64,000 nucleotides of DNA from Flammeovirga aprica JL-4 (GCF_012844305.1 NZ_JABANE010000040.1:1-64000); one strand, 5' to 3'. Positions 36,152 to 44,447 are shown, counted from the first letter of the stretch. Translations and numbers: made by a program. The notes: a model not told the origin generated them from the letters alone.

Positions 36152-37348
36152 TTATAAACTTTTTTCATAGCTTAACTCATCAATTCTAAATTCAATTGGA
36201 TCATCATTTCCTGACCAACCGATTCTTACAACAAAATTACAGTTCAATCTTACACCATCTGGTCTTGTTGTATGAACTTTTGCCTCAGGATATTCCTCAA
36301 CAACTTGATCCCATAAACCAACAAAAATTACTTCATTGTCTTCATTTTTTATTTCACAATAACGTTCACCTTCGTTATTATAAGTCATTCCAATTTTTAA
36401 AAGATCTACACCGTTTTTAAGGTAAATAGACATCGATACTTCATCTGTATTAGCCGTAACTTTAAAGTGTGGATCTAGCTCTTGGATTGCCTTATTATCA
36501 TCACGACTTAAACCAGTAGCACCGTAAGCCCACACTTGATGTGTACCATCTGGTCTTTCAACAGATACTCCAGTAACAGCTCCTGTAAATGGATCTACTA
36601 CTTCAACATCTTCTGCTCCATCAACGATCTCTACAACAGGTGCAGAAGGAGTTTCGATTGGATCAAATTCTATTGGTCTTCCTCCGAAACCTGGATCGAT
36701 GATAATTTTCCCATCTGTAGAAAAATTCACAGAATAAGTATATTTTTTATCCGCTTGAGCTTCTACTAATTCAACACCTGCCAAACCTCTAACTGTATTG
36801 ATTACAATTTTATGTGAAGCATCTGCTTGAACATAAGCATAGAAATTTGGGTACTCTTCTTCACTATCAGCAAGGAATTGAAAGTCATCAATTCTAGCTC
36901 CTGTTACCTCATCTTGAGCACCGTCAACTAATACATAAGCAAACTGTTCGTTTCTCATACGAATTGTCACTGATTCATCAACACTTTCTCCATGTGCTTC
37001 ACCAAACAAATAATAATTCTCAGAAACTAAATCTGATGAGTTATTATGTGAAATTACAATGGTAAATGAACCAAAAACTTGATCCACAGTTACAAGAGTG
37101 TCTCTTAATGAAAACTCTTCAAAGGTTCTAACACCTCTTTCGTCTTCAAAAATGATAGTATAATCATCATATATCAATCCTTCTTTAGGATCTCTATTAC
37201 TCTCATTCATAGGAGTAATTTGCTCTTCGATTACAGGTCTAATTGTAATCACACGTCCCTCTTTTACAGGCTCTTCAATTGCTTCGTTTTCCTCATTACA
37301 AGCAAAGAAAATAGGTAATAAAATAAAAGGCAGTATAAATTTTTTCAT
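36152..37348 (-). CDS. Hypothetical lipoprotein, possibly surface-exposed
   Basis: 398 residues. Signal ending PIFFAC (Cys16) and an acidic linker. The mature chain is beta-rich: YDDYTIIFEDERGVRTFEEF, FGSFTIVISHNNSSDL, VTIRMRNEQFAYVLVDG, YTYSVNFSTDGKIIIDPGFGG, FRIDELSYEKSL. Two extra Cys (RYCEIKN, LNCNFVV) in the last 70 residues might pair. I recognise no family. The 120-residue gene ends 49 bases upstream on the same strand, so the two are probably co-transcribed from the repeated promoter-like element near 37850. Confidence 0.7.
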   Translation of the reverse strand: MKKFILPFILLPIFFACNEENEAIEEPVKEGRVITIRPVIEEQITPMNESNRDPKEGLIYDDYTIIFEDERGVRTFEEFSLRDTLVTVDQVFGSFTIVISHNNSSDLVSENYYLFGEAHGESVDESVTIRMRNEQFAYVLVDGAQDEVTGARIDDFQFLADSEEEYPNFYAYVQADASHKIVINTVRGLAGVELVEAQADKKYTYSVNFSTDGKIIIDPGFGGRPIEFDPIETPSAPVVEIVDGAEDVEVVDPFTGAVTGVSVERPDGTHQVWAYGATGLSRDDNKAIQELDPHFKVTANTDEVSMSIYLKNGVDLLKIGMTYNNEGERYCEIKNEDNEVIFVGLWDQVVEEYPEAKVHTTRPDGVRLNCNFVVRIGWSGNDDPIEFRIDELSYEKSL

Positions 37349-37397
37349 CTTAATAATTATATAAATAAAACAGTGTTACTTTTTAGTTTAAAATTTT

Positions 37398-37760
37398 TTA
37401 TCGTAGAAATTTTGCTCTCGCAATAGTTCCTTTAGACTCTTTGTTCACTTCCTTCAACCAGATTTGCGCTTGCTCATCTGTAGTAAGACAGTCATTTTTA
37501 TGAATAACGTTGACTGAACCTGAATTATAAAGGTCAAAAACAGCTACTGCTCCACAATACTGTACCAGTACATATCTTGTTTTGTTCTGATATTGATCTC
37601 TGAATGAAAGGTCAGGATCAATTCTTGAAAGAAGGCCCATTTTATCTAAATAAGCTTCCACTCTTCCATCAAACAAGTTGACATTTTCTGGTTCTTTTTC
37701 TTCTGAGAATGAAACAAAAGAAATAGTGATTAGTACGATAGATAATAAAAGATTTTTCAT
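37398..37760 (-). CDS. Small hypothetical secreted protein
   Basis: 120 residues with a cleavable signal peptide (ISFVSFSEE). The mature part is alpha/beta-like: FDGRVEAYLDKMGLLSRIDPD, TRYVLVQYCGAVAVFDLYNSG, HKNDCLTTDEQAQIWLKEVN. Two Cys may pair. No family recognised. First gene of a two-gene operon with the following lipoprotein; the promoter-like repeat (37846-37907) lies 86 bases before the ATG. Confidence 0.65.
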   Translation of the reverse strand: MKNLLLSIVLITISFVSFSEEKEPENVNLFDGRVEAYLDKMGLLSRIDPDLSFRDQYQNKTRYVLVQYCGAVAVFDLYNSGSVNVIHKNDCLTTDEQAQIWLKEVNKESKGTIARAKFLR

Positions 37761-38225
37761 TTTCGATATCTATTTAGTTGTATAATTTCATTAGAAAAGC
37801 ATTGTAGAGAAATAACTTTCATTCTTGTTTTTCAATGCTTACATCACAAATATACGACACTAAAGAAACATTGTTACATTTTAGTAGTTAACAGATATTA
37901 TGTAACCGTTTTATACCATGTTACATTTTATGAATAACTATAAAATGAACAACCTCTAATATTAGAGGTGTCCATCTATCAATAAGAAATGATTGGGTAT
38001 ATTATGAAAGTTCTCAATCCAACTTTTGTCCTACAGCTACTTTGGTTAAGTACAAGTTCAAAAATAAATCATAGTTAATTCTAATTTATTTTTTGTGAGT
38101 ACAACGCTAAAAAACGTATTAATAGTGGTTCTATTAAGAGTTTTTTGAAGGAAGTAATCGCAAAACAATAAATAGAATTAATATTAGATAATTTTGAATT
38201 TGTACTTATAAAGCAAAAGTATGTG
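37761..38225. other. Intergenic region, 465 bases, with two repeats
   Basis: It contains the 62-base promoter-like repeat A (37846-37907) and, at 38183-38208, a 26-mer that matches 18180-18205 in reverse complement. A stretch near 38090-38130 (TTTTTTGTGAGTACAACG) is similar to 43180-43200. No gene seen. Confidence 0.45.
37846..37907 (-). repeat. 62-base promoter-like repeat, copy A
   Basis: Matches copy B (39709-39771) with one substitution and one inserted base. On the minus strand it contains TATATTTG (37854-37847), a match to the -7 element TAnnTTTG, and TGTTAC/GTAAC motifs upstream that could be an operator. It precedes the 37398-36152 operon. Confidence 0.7.
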
Positions 38226-38639
38226 CTATTTTACCTTAACTCCTTCAAAAGTACCTGTGTCTTCTTTTTGATTAATCCAATGTCCTTTTAAGGTTTTATC
38301 TTCTAAAGAAATCGTTCCTTTCATAGTGATAACAAGTAATTCAGATTGTCTCATGCTAGATTCATCAAAAATAGCTACAGCGGTTAATATTCCGTTTTGA
38401 TCCACACTGCCTTCGTATTCTTCATAATCATCCATTTCACGGAATTTGCCAGACAATTTTCCATTTTCAACTTTGATATACCAGTCTGCAATGTGCACCT
38501 TCGCGCTATTATAGGTTTGTCCATAATACTCACCATTGTAATTTTTTAGTTCATTGGGAGATACTTCTTCATCTTCACATCCAATAAAAAATAAGAGAAT
38601 AAACAGATAAAGAAAATTGGGAATTTTAAAGTCGCTCAT
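38226..38639 (-). CDS. Small hypothetical lipoprotein
   Basis: 137 residues from the ATG at 38639, chosen because it gives a clean lipoprotein signal (ILLFFIGC, Cys18); an upstream in-frame ATG at 38753 would overlap the preceding gene by 17 bases and add 38 non-signal residues. The mature chain reads LKNYNGEYYGQTYNS, ADWYIKVENGKLSGKFREMD, YEGSVDQNGILTAVAIFD, LKGHWINQKEDTGTFEGVKVK (in part), a pattern of short beta repeats ending in the GTFEGVKVK type seen in many small Bacteroidota lipoproteins. Function unknown. It follows the LuxR-type gene by 97 bases. Confidence 0.65.
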   Translation of the reverse strand: MSDFKIPNFLYLFILLFFIGCEDEEVSPNELKNYNGEYYGQTYNSAKVHIADWYIKVENGKLSGKFREMDDYEEYEGSVDQNGILTAVAIFDESSMRQSELLVITMKGTISLEDKTLKGHWINQKEDTGTFEGVKVK

Positions 38640-38736
38640 AATTTTTTCATTGATTATGAATGTAAAATTCAATGAATTAACACTAAATAGAAATACCCAA
38701 TGTTGGGTATATCTTAGAGGATATTTAAAATCTCTC

Positions 38737-39426
38737 TTAATCCCCGACAACATTTATTGAAGATTTTACATTGATTTTCTTCTTAATGTTCTTCCAATGT
38801 GTTCTGACTGTATTGATTGAAATATTCATCAGATCAGCAATTTCTTTTGGGGCTTTTCCTTGAAGTTTATATTGAACAATCTCTTTTTCTCTTTTGGTCA
38901 ATACCTCAGTTACTCTTTCAGATTGAGAAATTGGGTTTTCAGTTTTAAGGACTAAACTTTCCAATTCCACTTCTTGAAAAGACCTCCACTTATCCAGCCA
39001 TGCTCTCGCATCTTTTTCATTATCAAAAAATCTTGGCATCTTCTCAATCGTCATTGACTTATCTCTGCCGTTCGTTAATCTTGAGAGCTGTAATAGATTG
39101 TATTCTTTTTGTCCCAACACCAATGCCACAGGATAATTCTGATTACAATCCAATGGATAAAAATTATCTTTCAATATATTTTCAATAATGGGTTTATTCA
39201 TGTTTTCTTCCAGCCACATAATAAGATCATTATCCATTTTCACATCTAACTTTTGCTGGAGCCATAGCGCTTGCTTTGTATGAAATGTCAGTGCTATTTC
39301 TGTGTATTGCTTTATATCTTCTTTAAAAAGTTCTACAGAGGTAGGAGAGGCTAACCATTCTAGAATACATCTTTCATATTGATGTTCTAAATGAATTTTT
39401 AGGAAATCACTTGAGTAAAGTAGCAT
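38737..39426 (-). CDS. LuxR-type regulator with STAS-like N-terminal domain
   Basis: 229 residues. The N-terminal about 150 residues look like a SpoIIAA/STAS-like sensor: YPVALVLGQKEYNLLQLSRL and FFDNEKDARAWLDKWR, the latter a common ending of such domains. The C-terminus is a LuxR helix-turn-helix (VLTKREKEIVQYKLQGKAPKEIADLMNISINTVRTHWKNIKKKI, in part). No receiver phosphorylation site is seen. It may control the small lipoprotein downstream and the nearby repeat-associated operon. Function of the sensor part is inference. Confidence 0.7.
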   Translation of the reverse strand: MLLYSSDFLKIHLEHQYERCILEWLASPTSVELFKEDIKQYTEIALTFHTKQALWLQQKLDVKMDNDLIMWLEENMNKPIIENILKDNFYPLDCNQNYPVALVLGQKEYNLLQLSRLTNGRDKSMTIEKMPRFFDNEKDARAWLDKWRSFQEVELESLVLKTENPISQSERVTEVLTKREKEIVQYKLQGKAPKEIADLMNISINTVRTHWKNIKKKINVKSSINVVGD

Positions 39427-39534
39427 TATTTTTTAAGATTAGTTTTCATCAAAATAACAACTCAATAACTCCTTATAAATGACTTCTGATAACAGAACTA
39501 CCTGATTAATATTACCAATTGTAAATATTTTATA

Positions 39535-39574
39535 ATAAAAAAGACTCTTGCAAATAGTTTTACCTGCAAGAGTC
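39535..39574 (-). terminator. Terminator hairpin between repeat B and the LuxR-type gene
   Basis: GACTCTTGCA (39543-39552) pairs with TGCAAGAGTC (39565-39574), a perfect 10-bp stem; on the minus strand TTTTTTATT follows. It may end the transcript of the 39789 gene or of a small RNA begun at repeat B. Confidence 0.75.
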
Positions 39575-39708
39575 GTATAGACCAATAGTCCGCTAGATTA
39601 TATAGCTGGCTTAAGTTGGAAATTGTCGTTGCTGTATCAATACTGGGTAAAGTATCATAGTTTGTTATTTGTACTACTACTATCTATATTTCCTTCTGTT
39701 TGTATGAT

Positions 39709-39771
39709 ACAAATATACGACACTTAAGAAACATTGTTACTATTTTAGTAGTTAACAGATATTATGTAACC
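39709..39771 (-). repeat. 62-base promoter-like repeat, copy B
   Basis: Copy of 37846-37907. Minus strand TATATTTG (39717-39710) matches the -7 element. The nearest gene downstream on this strand (38737-39426) starts about 280 bases away, beyond a terminator hairpin. Confidence 0.7.
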
Positions 39772-39788
39772 ATTTCACACTGTGTTAC

Positions 39789-40451
39789 TTATAGATCTAG
39801 AAGTTTTTCTCTAATTTTTTTGACATGATGGAATTGTGGACATCTATCTAAAAGAAGGTCTAATTGCTTTACATAAGCTTGAATAAGATCATGGTTAGAT
39901 CTATTTCTTTCATAAAGATGTTGTCCTACTAGCCAATGCACTCTTTCAGCAATCGACATATTCTGTCCATTCGTCTGATAGTGCTGTGGGAGAAGGTTGG
40001 TCAGTCTCCAACTGCGGATAAAGGATAAGAAATTGGGAAGATATTGGTTGAAATGCATTACAAGTTCCAATATCTGATAGAAAGGTTTTGGTTTTTCTTT
40101 CTGTGGATGAAAGGTGAGGGGAGCAAATAAAAGTAAAAGCTGATCTGCCAATTCATATTTTTCCTGCTCTAATAATAATCTTAACTCATCATAAAATGAC
40201 AAGCAAGCACAGTATTGTAATCGATCAGCTTCTTCTGGAATGTATTCGACAAAAGTAGCATAAAGTTCTAAAAACTGTTCGTGTTCTTTCTCTTGATGAG
40301 CCACTTTAAGCATATCATAAAGCACCCAGGCCATAGCGGCATGAATCTCTTCATCATTAGGAGATAATTCCAAAAGACCTCTAGCAGTTAGAAAAGCCTC
40401 CTGATATTTTCCCTCTTCTCTTAAAGTATAGATTTCACGAACTGAATACAT
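39789..40451 (-). CDS. TPR-like hypothetical protein
   Basis: 220 residues, no signal peptide, all-helical. The start REIYTLREEGKYQEAFLTAR and the block AMAWVLYDMLKVA are like the helical N-terminal domain found in some bacterial conflict-system proteins (DUF7017/TOTE type), but the chain here is short and alone, so that link is only a hint. Later blocks (YELADQLLLLFAPL, EIHAAMAW) fit TPR-like pairs of helices. The stop is 5 bases after the next gene's start region in the reading direction (40457), so it is likely co-transcribed with the 72-residue membrane protein upstream. No function assigned. Confidence 0.6.
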   Translation of the reverse strand: MYSVREIYTLREEGKYQEAFLTARGLLELSPNDEEIHAAMAWVLYDMLKVAHQEKEHEQFLELYATFVEYIPEEADRLQYCACLSFYDELRLLLEQEKYELADQLLLLFAPLTFHPQKEKPKPFYQILELVMHFNQYLPNFLSFIRSWRLTNLLPQHYQTNGQNMSIAERVHWLVGQHLYERNRSNHDLIQAYVKQLDLLLDRCPQFHHVKKIREKLLDL

Positions 40452-40456
40452 AAAGC

Positions 40457-40675
40457 TTATTTTCCGAATTTACCGTTTTTTCTATTACGATCTCTTTTAG
40501 CAGCCTGTTTTGACATAAATACTCTTAATACTAAAAGTAATGTCGTTAAACCTGCCAATTGAAGGTTTTCCATATATTCTTCACCTCTATCATAGGCATA
40601 ATAGGCAAGAATAAATAGAGAGACTGATGTAATAGCGAAAATGATATTGACGATGTTTCCGAATCCTTTGCTCAT
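40457..40675 (-). CDS. Small two-segment membrane protein
   Basis: 72 residues. Two hydrophobic segments (about 6-26 and 36-52, INIIFAITSVSLFILAYYAY and LAGLTTLLLVLRVFM, in part) around an acidic loop, and a basic C-terminal tail (AKRDRNRKNGKFGK) that should lie in the cytoplasm. Tails like this occur on small proteins that bind nucleic acid or the ribosome, but no family is recognised. It lies 5 bases before the TPR-like gene. The metG terminator separates it from metG. Confidence 0.6.
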   Translation of the reverse strand: MSKGFGNIVNIIFAITSVSLFILAYYAYDRGEEYMENLQLAGLTTLLLVLRVFMSKQAAKRDRNRKNGKFGK

Positions 40676-40695
40676 AAAGTTTAGTAGTTAATTGT

Positions 40696-40731
40696 GTAAA
40701 AAGCCCACGACTAGGTGAAATCGTGGGCTTT
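40696..40731 (-). terminator. Terminator of metG
   Basis: AAAGCCCACGA (40700-40710) pairs with TCGTGGGCTTT (40721-40731), an 11-bp stem, followed on the minus strand by TTTTTAC. It is 15 bases past the metG stop. Confidence 0.8.
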
Positions 40732-40745
40732 CAGTGTATTTATAA

Positions 40746-42809
40746 TTAACGAATGATACCTCCTTCCGCAATTTGCGAAGTAGGAGAAACAAACGATAAT
40801 GTTCCGTCTTTATCTTCAGCCATCAAGATCATTCCTTGAGATTCAATACCTCTGATTTTTCTTGGAGCTAAATTCACTAAAATGGAAACCTGCTTTCCGA
40901 TGATATCTTCTGGAGCAAAAAACTCTGCAATACCACTTACTACGGTTCTCTTGTCAATACCCGTATCTACAGTTAATTTCAAAAGCTTTTTCGCCTTCTT
41001 CATTTTTTCTGCTTCAACGATAGTACCTACACGAATATCCATTTTCTGGAAATCATCAAAAGTAGTTTCGTCTTTTTGAGGTTCTACTGGAGCCTGAGAG
41101 ATTTTAGTTTTCTCTAATTTCTCAATTTGAGCCTCAATCACTTTATCTTCGACTTTACTGAACAATAACTCCGCTGGAGCCAAACGATCATAAGCAGTAA
41201 TCAACTCAGGGTTTCCTACTTGATTCCAATCCAATGATTCCATACCCAACATGTTTTGGATTTTCTTCGCCGTATTCGGTAAGAAAGGATCAATAGTGAT
41301 GGCCAAGTTGGCAGCAATCTGTAAAGACATATTCAAAATAGTCTTCACCAACTCTGGATCTTGCTTGAACAATTTCCAAGGTTCTGTATCTGCTAAATAT
41401 TTATTACCTAAACGAGCCAATTTCATCGCTTCAATTAAAGCCTCTTTGAATTTGTACTGCTCGATTAATTTTTCAACACGAAGAGGAATGGCTTTCATCT
41501 CCTTCACAATACCTTCTTCCATAGGAGTGAACTCACCTGCAACAGGTACTTCTCCTTTGAAATATTTGTGAGTAAGTACAACCGCTCTGTTGATAAAGTT
41601 ACCTAAAATGGCAACTAGCTCGTTATTCACACGCTCTTGATAGTCTTTCCAGGTAAACTCAGAATCCTTATTTTCAGGAGCAATTGATGTCAATACATAA
41701 CGTAACTCATCCTCACGATTTGGAAGATCTTCTAAATACTCATGCAACCAAACAGCCCAGTTACGAGATGTTGATAACTTTGCACCTTCAAGGTTTAGGA
41801 ATTCATTAGCAGGAACGTTGTCCGGTAAAATGAATTCACCATGAGATTTTAATAAGATAGGGAAAATCAAACAGTGGAATACGATGTTATCCTTACCAAT
41901 AAAGTGAACTAATTTCGTATCTGCTTTCTTCCAGTAGTCCTCCCAGTTTTTACCTTGAGAAGCCGCCCAATCTTTAGTTGCTGAAATGTAACCAATAGGA
42001 GCATCCAACCACACATATAAAACTTTTCCGTCTGCACCTTCCACTGGTACTTTTACACCCCAGTCTAGATCCCTAGTCATAGCTCTAGGTTGTAAACCTT
42101 GGTCCAACCATGATCTACATTGACCTAAAACAGAATTTTTCCACTCCGAAGGCGTATGATGTTCTCTACCTTCTAAAGTACCTTCATTGATCCACTCACG
42201 CAACCAATCCTCGTGCTTGTTCATTGGCAAGTACCAGTGACGAGTTGTTTTAAGAACAGGAGTGTTACCCGTAATCTGAGATTTAGGGTCGATCAAATCT
42301 GTTGGGCTTAAAGAAGATCCACATTTTTCACACTGATCACCATAAGCCGCATCATGACCACATTTAGGACAAGTACCAACAATATATCTATCAGCTAAGA
42401 ATTGTTTTGCTTCCTCATCATAATACTGAGAAGACTCTCTCAATTCAAACTCACCATTATCATTTAAGGTCTTGAAGAAATCTTGAGCTGTTTCATGGTG
42501 AACAGGAGCAGAAGTTCTGTGGAACAAATCAAAAGCAATTCCAAACTTCTTAAATGTATCACCAATTTGTTTATTGTATTTATCAATGATGTCTTGAGGC
42601 GTAATTCCCTCTTTCTGTGCACGAATAGTAATCGCTGCACCGTGCTCATCACTACCACAAATAAACGCTACATCTTTTCCCTTCTGACGTAATGATCTTA
42701 CATAAATATCAGCAGGCAAATAAGCACCCGCGATATGTCCAATGTGTAAAGGTCCGTTTGCATACGGCAATGCCGCAGTTACGGTATATCTATTGTAATG
42801 TTTTGACAT
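40746..42809 (-). CDS. metG: Methionyl-tRNA synthetase
   Basis: 687 residues. It charges tRNA-Met with methionine (EC 6.1.1.10). HIGH-type motif GPLHIGHIAG (His22-His25), a zinc knuckle CPKCGHDAAYGDQCEKCG (about 146-163), and the KMSKS equivalent KLSTSRNWAVW (about 344), which is the usual form in Bacteroidota. An anticodon-binding helical domain follows, and the C-terminal about 110 residues are a tRNA-binding EMAP/Trbp111 module (FQKMDIRVGTIVEAEKMKKAKKL, in part). It is monocistronic, with a promoter at 42880-42887 and a terminator. Confidence 0.97.
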   Translation of the reverse strand: MSKHYNRYTVTAALPYANGPLHIGHIAGAYLPADIYVRSLRQKGKDVAFICGSDEHGAAITIRAQKEGITPQDIIDKYNKQIGDTFKKFGIAFDLFHRTSAPVHHETAQDFFKTLNDNGEFELRESSQYYDEEAKQFLADRYIVGTCPKCGHDAAYGDQCEKCGSSLSPTDLIDPKSQITGNTPVLKTTRHWYLPMNKHEDWLREWINEGTLEGREHHTPSEWKNSVLGQCRSWLDQGLQPRAMTRDLDWGVKVPVEGADGKVLYVWLDAPIGYISATKDWAASQGKNWEDYWKKADTKLVHFIGKDNIVFHCLIFPILLKSHGEFILPDNVPANEFLNLEGAKLSTSRNWAVWLHEYLEDLPNREDELRYVLTSIAPENKDSEFTWKDYQERVNNELVAILGNFINRAVVLTHKYFKGEVPVAGEFTPMEEGIVKEMKAIPLRVEKLIEQYKFKEALIEAMKLARLGNKYLADTEPWKLFKQDPELVKTILNMSLQIAANLAITIDPFLPNTAKKIQNMLGMESLDWNQVGNPELITAYDRLAPAELLFSKVEDKVIEAQIEKLEKTKISQAPVEPQKDETTFDDFQKMDIRVGTIVEAEKMKKAKKLLKLTVDTGIDKRTVVSGIAEFFAPEDIIGKQVSILVNLAPRKIRGIESQGMILMAEDKDGTLSFVSPTSQIAEGGIIR

Positions 42810-43252
42810 GGATTGTCTTTAAATTTCTATGCTTTTAAGATGACTAGGCGGTCAATTTCTTACTGACGATAAGTCGTTGCAAAGATAAACATTTTGAAAT
42901 TGTTATTCACCACCTATTAATACTGATTTACAGATGATTTCAGCATTGGAAATCAAAGTTATTCACACTCCGAGCTTCAAATTGTTGATAACTTAACGAA
43001 AATCGTGAATTTTCAATAAAAAAAGGGGAATTTTCAAAAACTTATGAACAGTAATCAAAATTGGTTTGATCCCTAAAAATGAAAATTATACTTTCGGGGT
43101 ATAATTTTCTCAAAACAGCACAAAGGTAATAGTTGTTTTAGTACTAAGCCAAAATAAGTTTATCATTCGTTCTTATTAATTTTTTGTGAGTACGACATTA
43201 AAGAATGCATTTAAGGGAGTATTTATAAAACAATGAGAAAAAAGATGAGTTT
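42810..43252. other. Intergenic region upstream of metG with DnaA-box-like 9-mers
   Basis: It holds the metG -7 element (42887-42880), TTATTCACC (42903-42911), TTATTCACA (42959-42967) and TTATGAACA (43042-43050). Another minus-strand TACCTTTG is at 43128-43121 and a variant of the recurrent promoter motif, TTATTTTGGCTTAGTACTAA, at 43157-43138. No small gene. Confidence 0.5.
42880..42887 (-). promoter_or_regulatory. -7 promoter element of metG
   Basis: TATCTTTG on the minus strand fits TAnnTTTG. It lies about 71 bases before the ATG. A DnaA-box-like 9-mer lies just upstream (42903-42911), where it could affect initiation. Confidence 0.5.
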
Positions 43253-43287
43253 TAATTTTGACTTAGAGCATGTTTGAAACATGCTCT
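43253..43287 (+). promoter_or_regulatory. Promoter-like motif followed by a 23-base palindrome
   Basis: TAATTTTG (43253-43260) is a TAnnTTTG element followed by ACTTAG, the start of the recurrent motif. Then AGAGCATGTTT (43265-43275) and its inverse AAACATGCTCT (43277-43287) are separated by one base: a perfect 11-bp palindrome. It covers an upstream in-frame ATG (43281), so the methyltransferase start at 43326 is preferred. Confidence 0.5.
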
Positions 43288-43325
43288 TAAGATCTACCTC
43301 TGAAAAATATAAACTAGTGAATAAA

Positions 43326-44063
43326 ATGCAAAAGGGAGAAGAATGGTTTGATCAATGGTTTAATACGCCATATTATCACATTCTATATCAGAACAGAGAC
43401 TTTAATGAAGCAGAACAGTTTATGTGTGCACTTTCTGATCATTTAGGTATCTCAAAAAACGACAAAGTACTCGATCTAGCTTGCGGAAAAGGAAGACACT
43501 CTATTTTCTTAAACAAACAAGGCTTTGATGTGGAGGGAATCGACCTTTCTACAGAAAGTATTCAACATGCGCGTGAATTTGAAAATGACAGATTGAAATT
43601 CAATGTACACGATATGCGTGAACTTTATAAAGAGCAGGAATACAATTTTGTGCTCAACTTATTCACAAGTTTTGGTTATTTCGAAACTGAAGAAGAAGAT
43701 TTAGCCGCTTTAAAGATGATTGCCCACAGTTTAAAAGAAAATGGCGTTTTGGTTCTTGATTATTTCAATACCTATAAAGTATTGAGCAGTCTGCCAGAAA
43801 AAACGGTGATTGATCGTCCTGAACTTTCTTTTAATGTGCATAAGTTTCTAAATAATCGTCATGTAATGAAGCAAATTGAGTTTACAGACAAAGGAAAGCA
43901 TTATATATTCACAGAAAGGGTAGAAGCATTAAGAAAAACAGCATTCTTAAACCTATTTGAGCAGGTAAATCTGAAAGTTATCAACATTTTTGGGGATTAT
44001 AAGCTGAATTCTTTCGATAAAGGGACATCAGACCGTATGATTTTCGTGGTTCAGAAAAGTTAA
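43326..44063 (+). CDS. Class I SAM-dependent methyltransferase
   Basis: 245 residues from ATG 43326; the earlier ATG at 43281 lies in the promoter palindrome. SAM-binding motif I is KVLDLACGKGRHSIFL, followed by GFDVEGIDLSTESI (acidic residue at the end of strand 2) and FNVHDMREL. Motif post-II FVLNLFTSFGYF and NGVLVLDYFNTY are present. The substrate is unknown; the overall pattern is like small-molecule or protein methyltransferases of the Methyltransf_25 type. A clear terminator follows. Confidence 0.85.
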   Translation: MQKGEEWFDQWFNTPYYHILYQNRDFNEAEQFMCALSDHLGISKNDKVLDLACGKGRHSIFLNKQGFDVEGIDLSTESIQHAREFENDRLKFNVHDMRELYKEQEYNFVLNLFTSFGYFETEEEDLAALKMIAHSLKENGVLVLDYFNTYKVLSSLPEKTVIDRPELSFNVHKFLNNRHVMKQIEFTDKGKHYIFTERVEALRKTAFLNLFEQVNLKVINIFGDYKLNSFDKGTSDRMIFVVQKS

Positions 44064-44092
44064 TCACATCAATTTTACGATTTCAAGACATA

Positions 44093-44130
44093 AAAAAAGG
44101 GATATTCTTCACGGAGTATCCCTTTTTTGT
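44093..44130 (+). terminator. Terminator of the methyltransferase gene
   Basis: AAAAAAGGGATA (44093-44104) pairs with TATCCCTTTTTT (44117-44128), 30 bases after the stop codon. Confidence 0.8.
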
Positions 44131-44167
44131 TGATAAGATTCTAATTTCAGACGATTTTCTATTGATT

Positions 44168-44237
44168 TTATACACAAAAAAGAGAAAGTTATTCACAATT
44201 AGCCTATATGACTGTGAATAACTTTCTCTTTTTACTG
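44168..44237. repeat. Perfect 21-bp inverted repeat carrying two DnaA-box 9-mers
   Basis: Arm 44177-44197 is the exact reverse complement of arm 44213-44233, with a 15-base loop. The inner end of each arm is a TTATTCACA 9-mer (44189-44197, and 44213-44221 reversed). A third 9-mer, TTATACACA, is at 44168-44176. T-runs flank it, so it may also act as a terminator, but its inverted 9-mers match a DnaA-binding arrangement. Confidence 0.7.
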
Positions 44238-44374
44238 AATAAACAGCTTATTATCTATATTTTATGCTGTGAATTGTGAAAAATGGGTTACAAACACCTT
44301 TTTTCAATCAATTACTCACAGTTTCTGAATAAACTCCTGATTTTTTATCTGTTTTGGACAAATTATAAACGTAT

Positions 44375-44383
44375 TGTGGATAA
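44375..44383 (-). promoter_or_regulatory. Consensus DnaA box
   Basis: TGTGGATAA is the reverse of TTATCCACA, the perfect DnaA 9-mer. A near-match TTATGCACT lies at 44434-44442. Both are in the gap before the TPR gene's stop. Confidence 0.55.
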
Positions 44384-44447
44384 GAACTTTATAAATGCTT
44401 TACAAAAACAATACTTATTGAAAAATCGAAGTCTTATGCACTTTTAC

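Larger units (their letters stand above)
39427..39788. other. Intergenic region, 362 bases, with hairpin and repeat
   Basis: From left to right: spacer, a 10-bp terminator hairpin (39543-39574), spacer, and promoter-like repeat B (39709-39771), which abuts the stop of the 39789 gene. On the minus strand this is promoter followed about 150 bases later by terminator. Confidence 0.5.

Noticed and set aside
40746..42809. KLSTS in metG as a damaged KMSKS signature
   Set aside because: This variant is usual in MetRS of this phylum; the other motifs are intact.
42810..43252. Possible SAM or T-box-like leader before metG
   Set aside because: No conserved riboswitch stems or T-box-like AGGGTGG element could be found; the only structure is at DnaA-box and promoter level.
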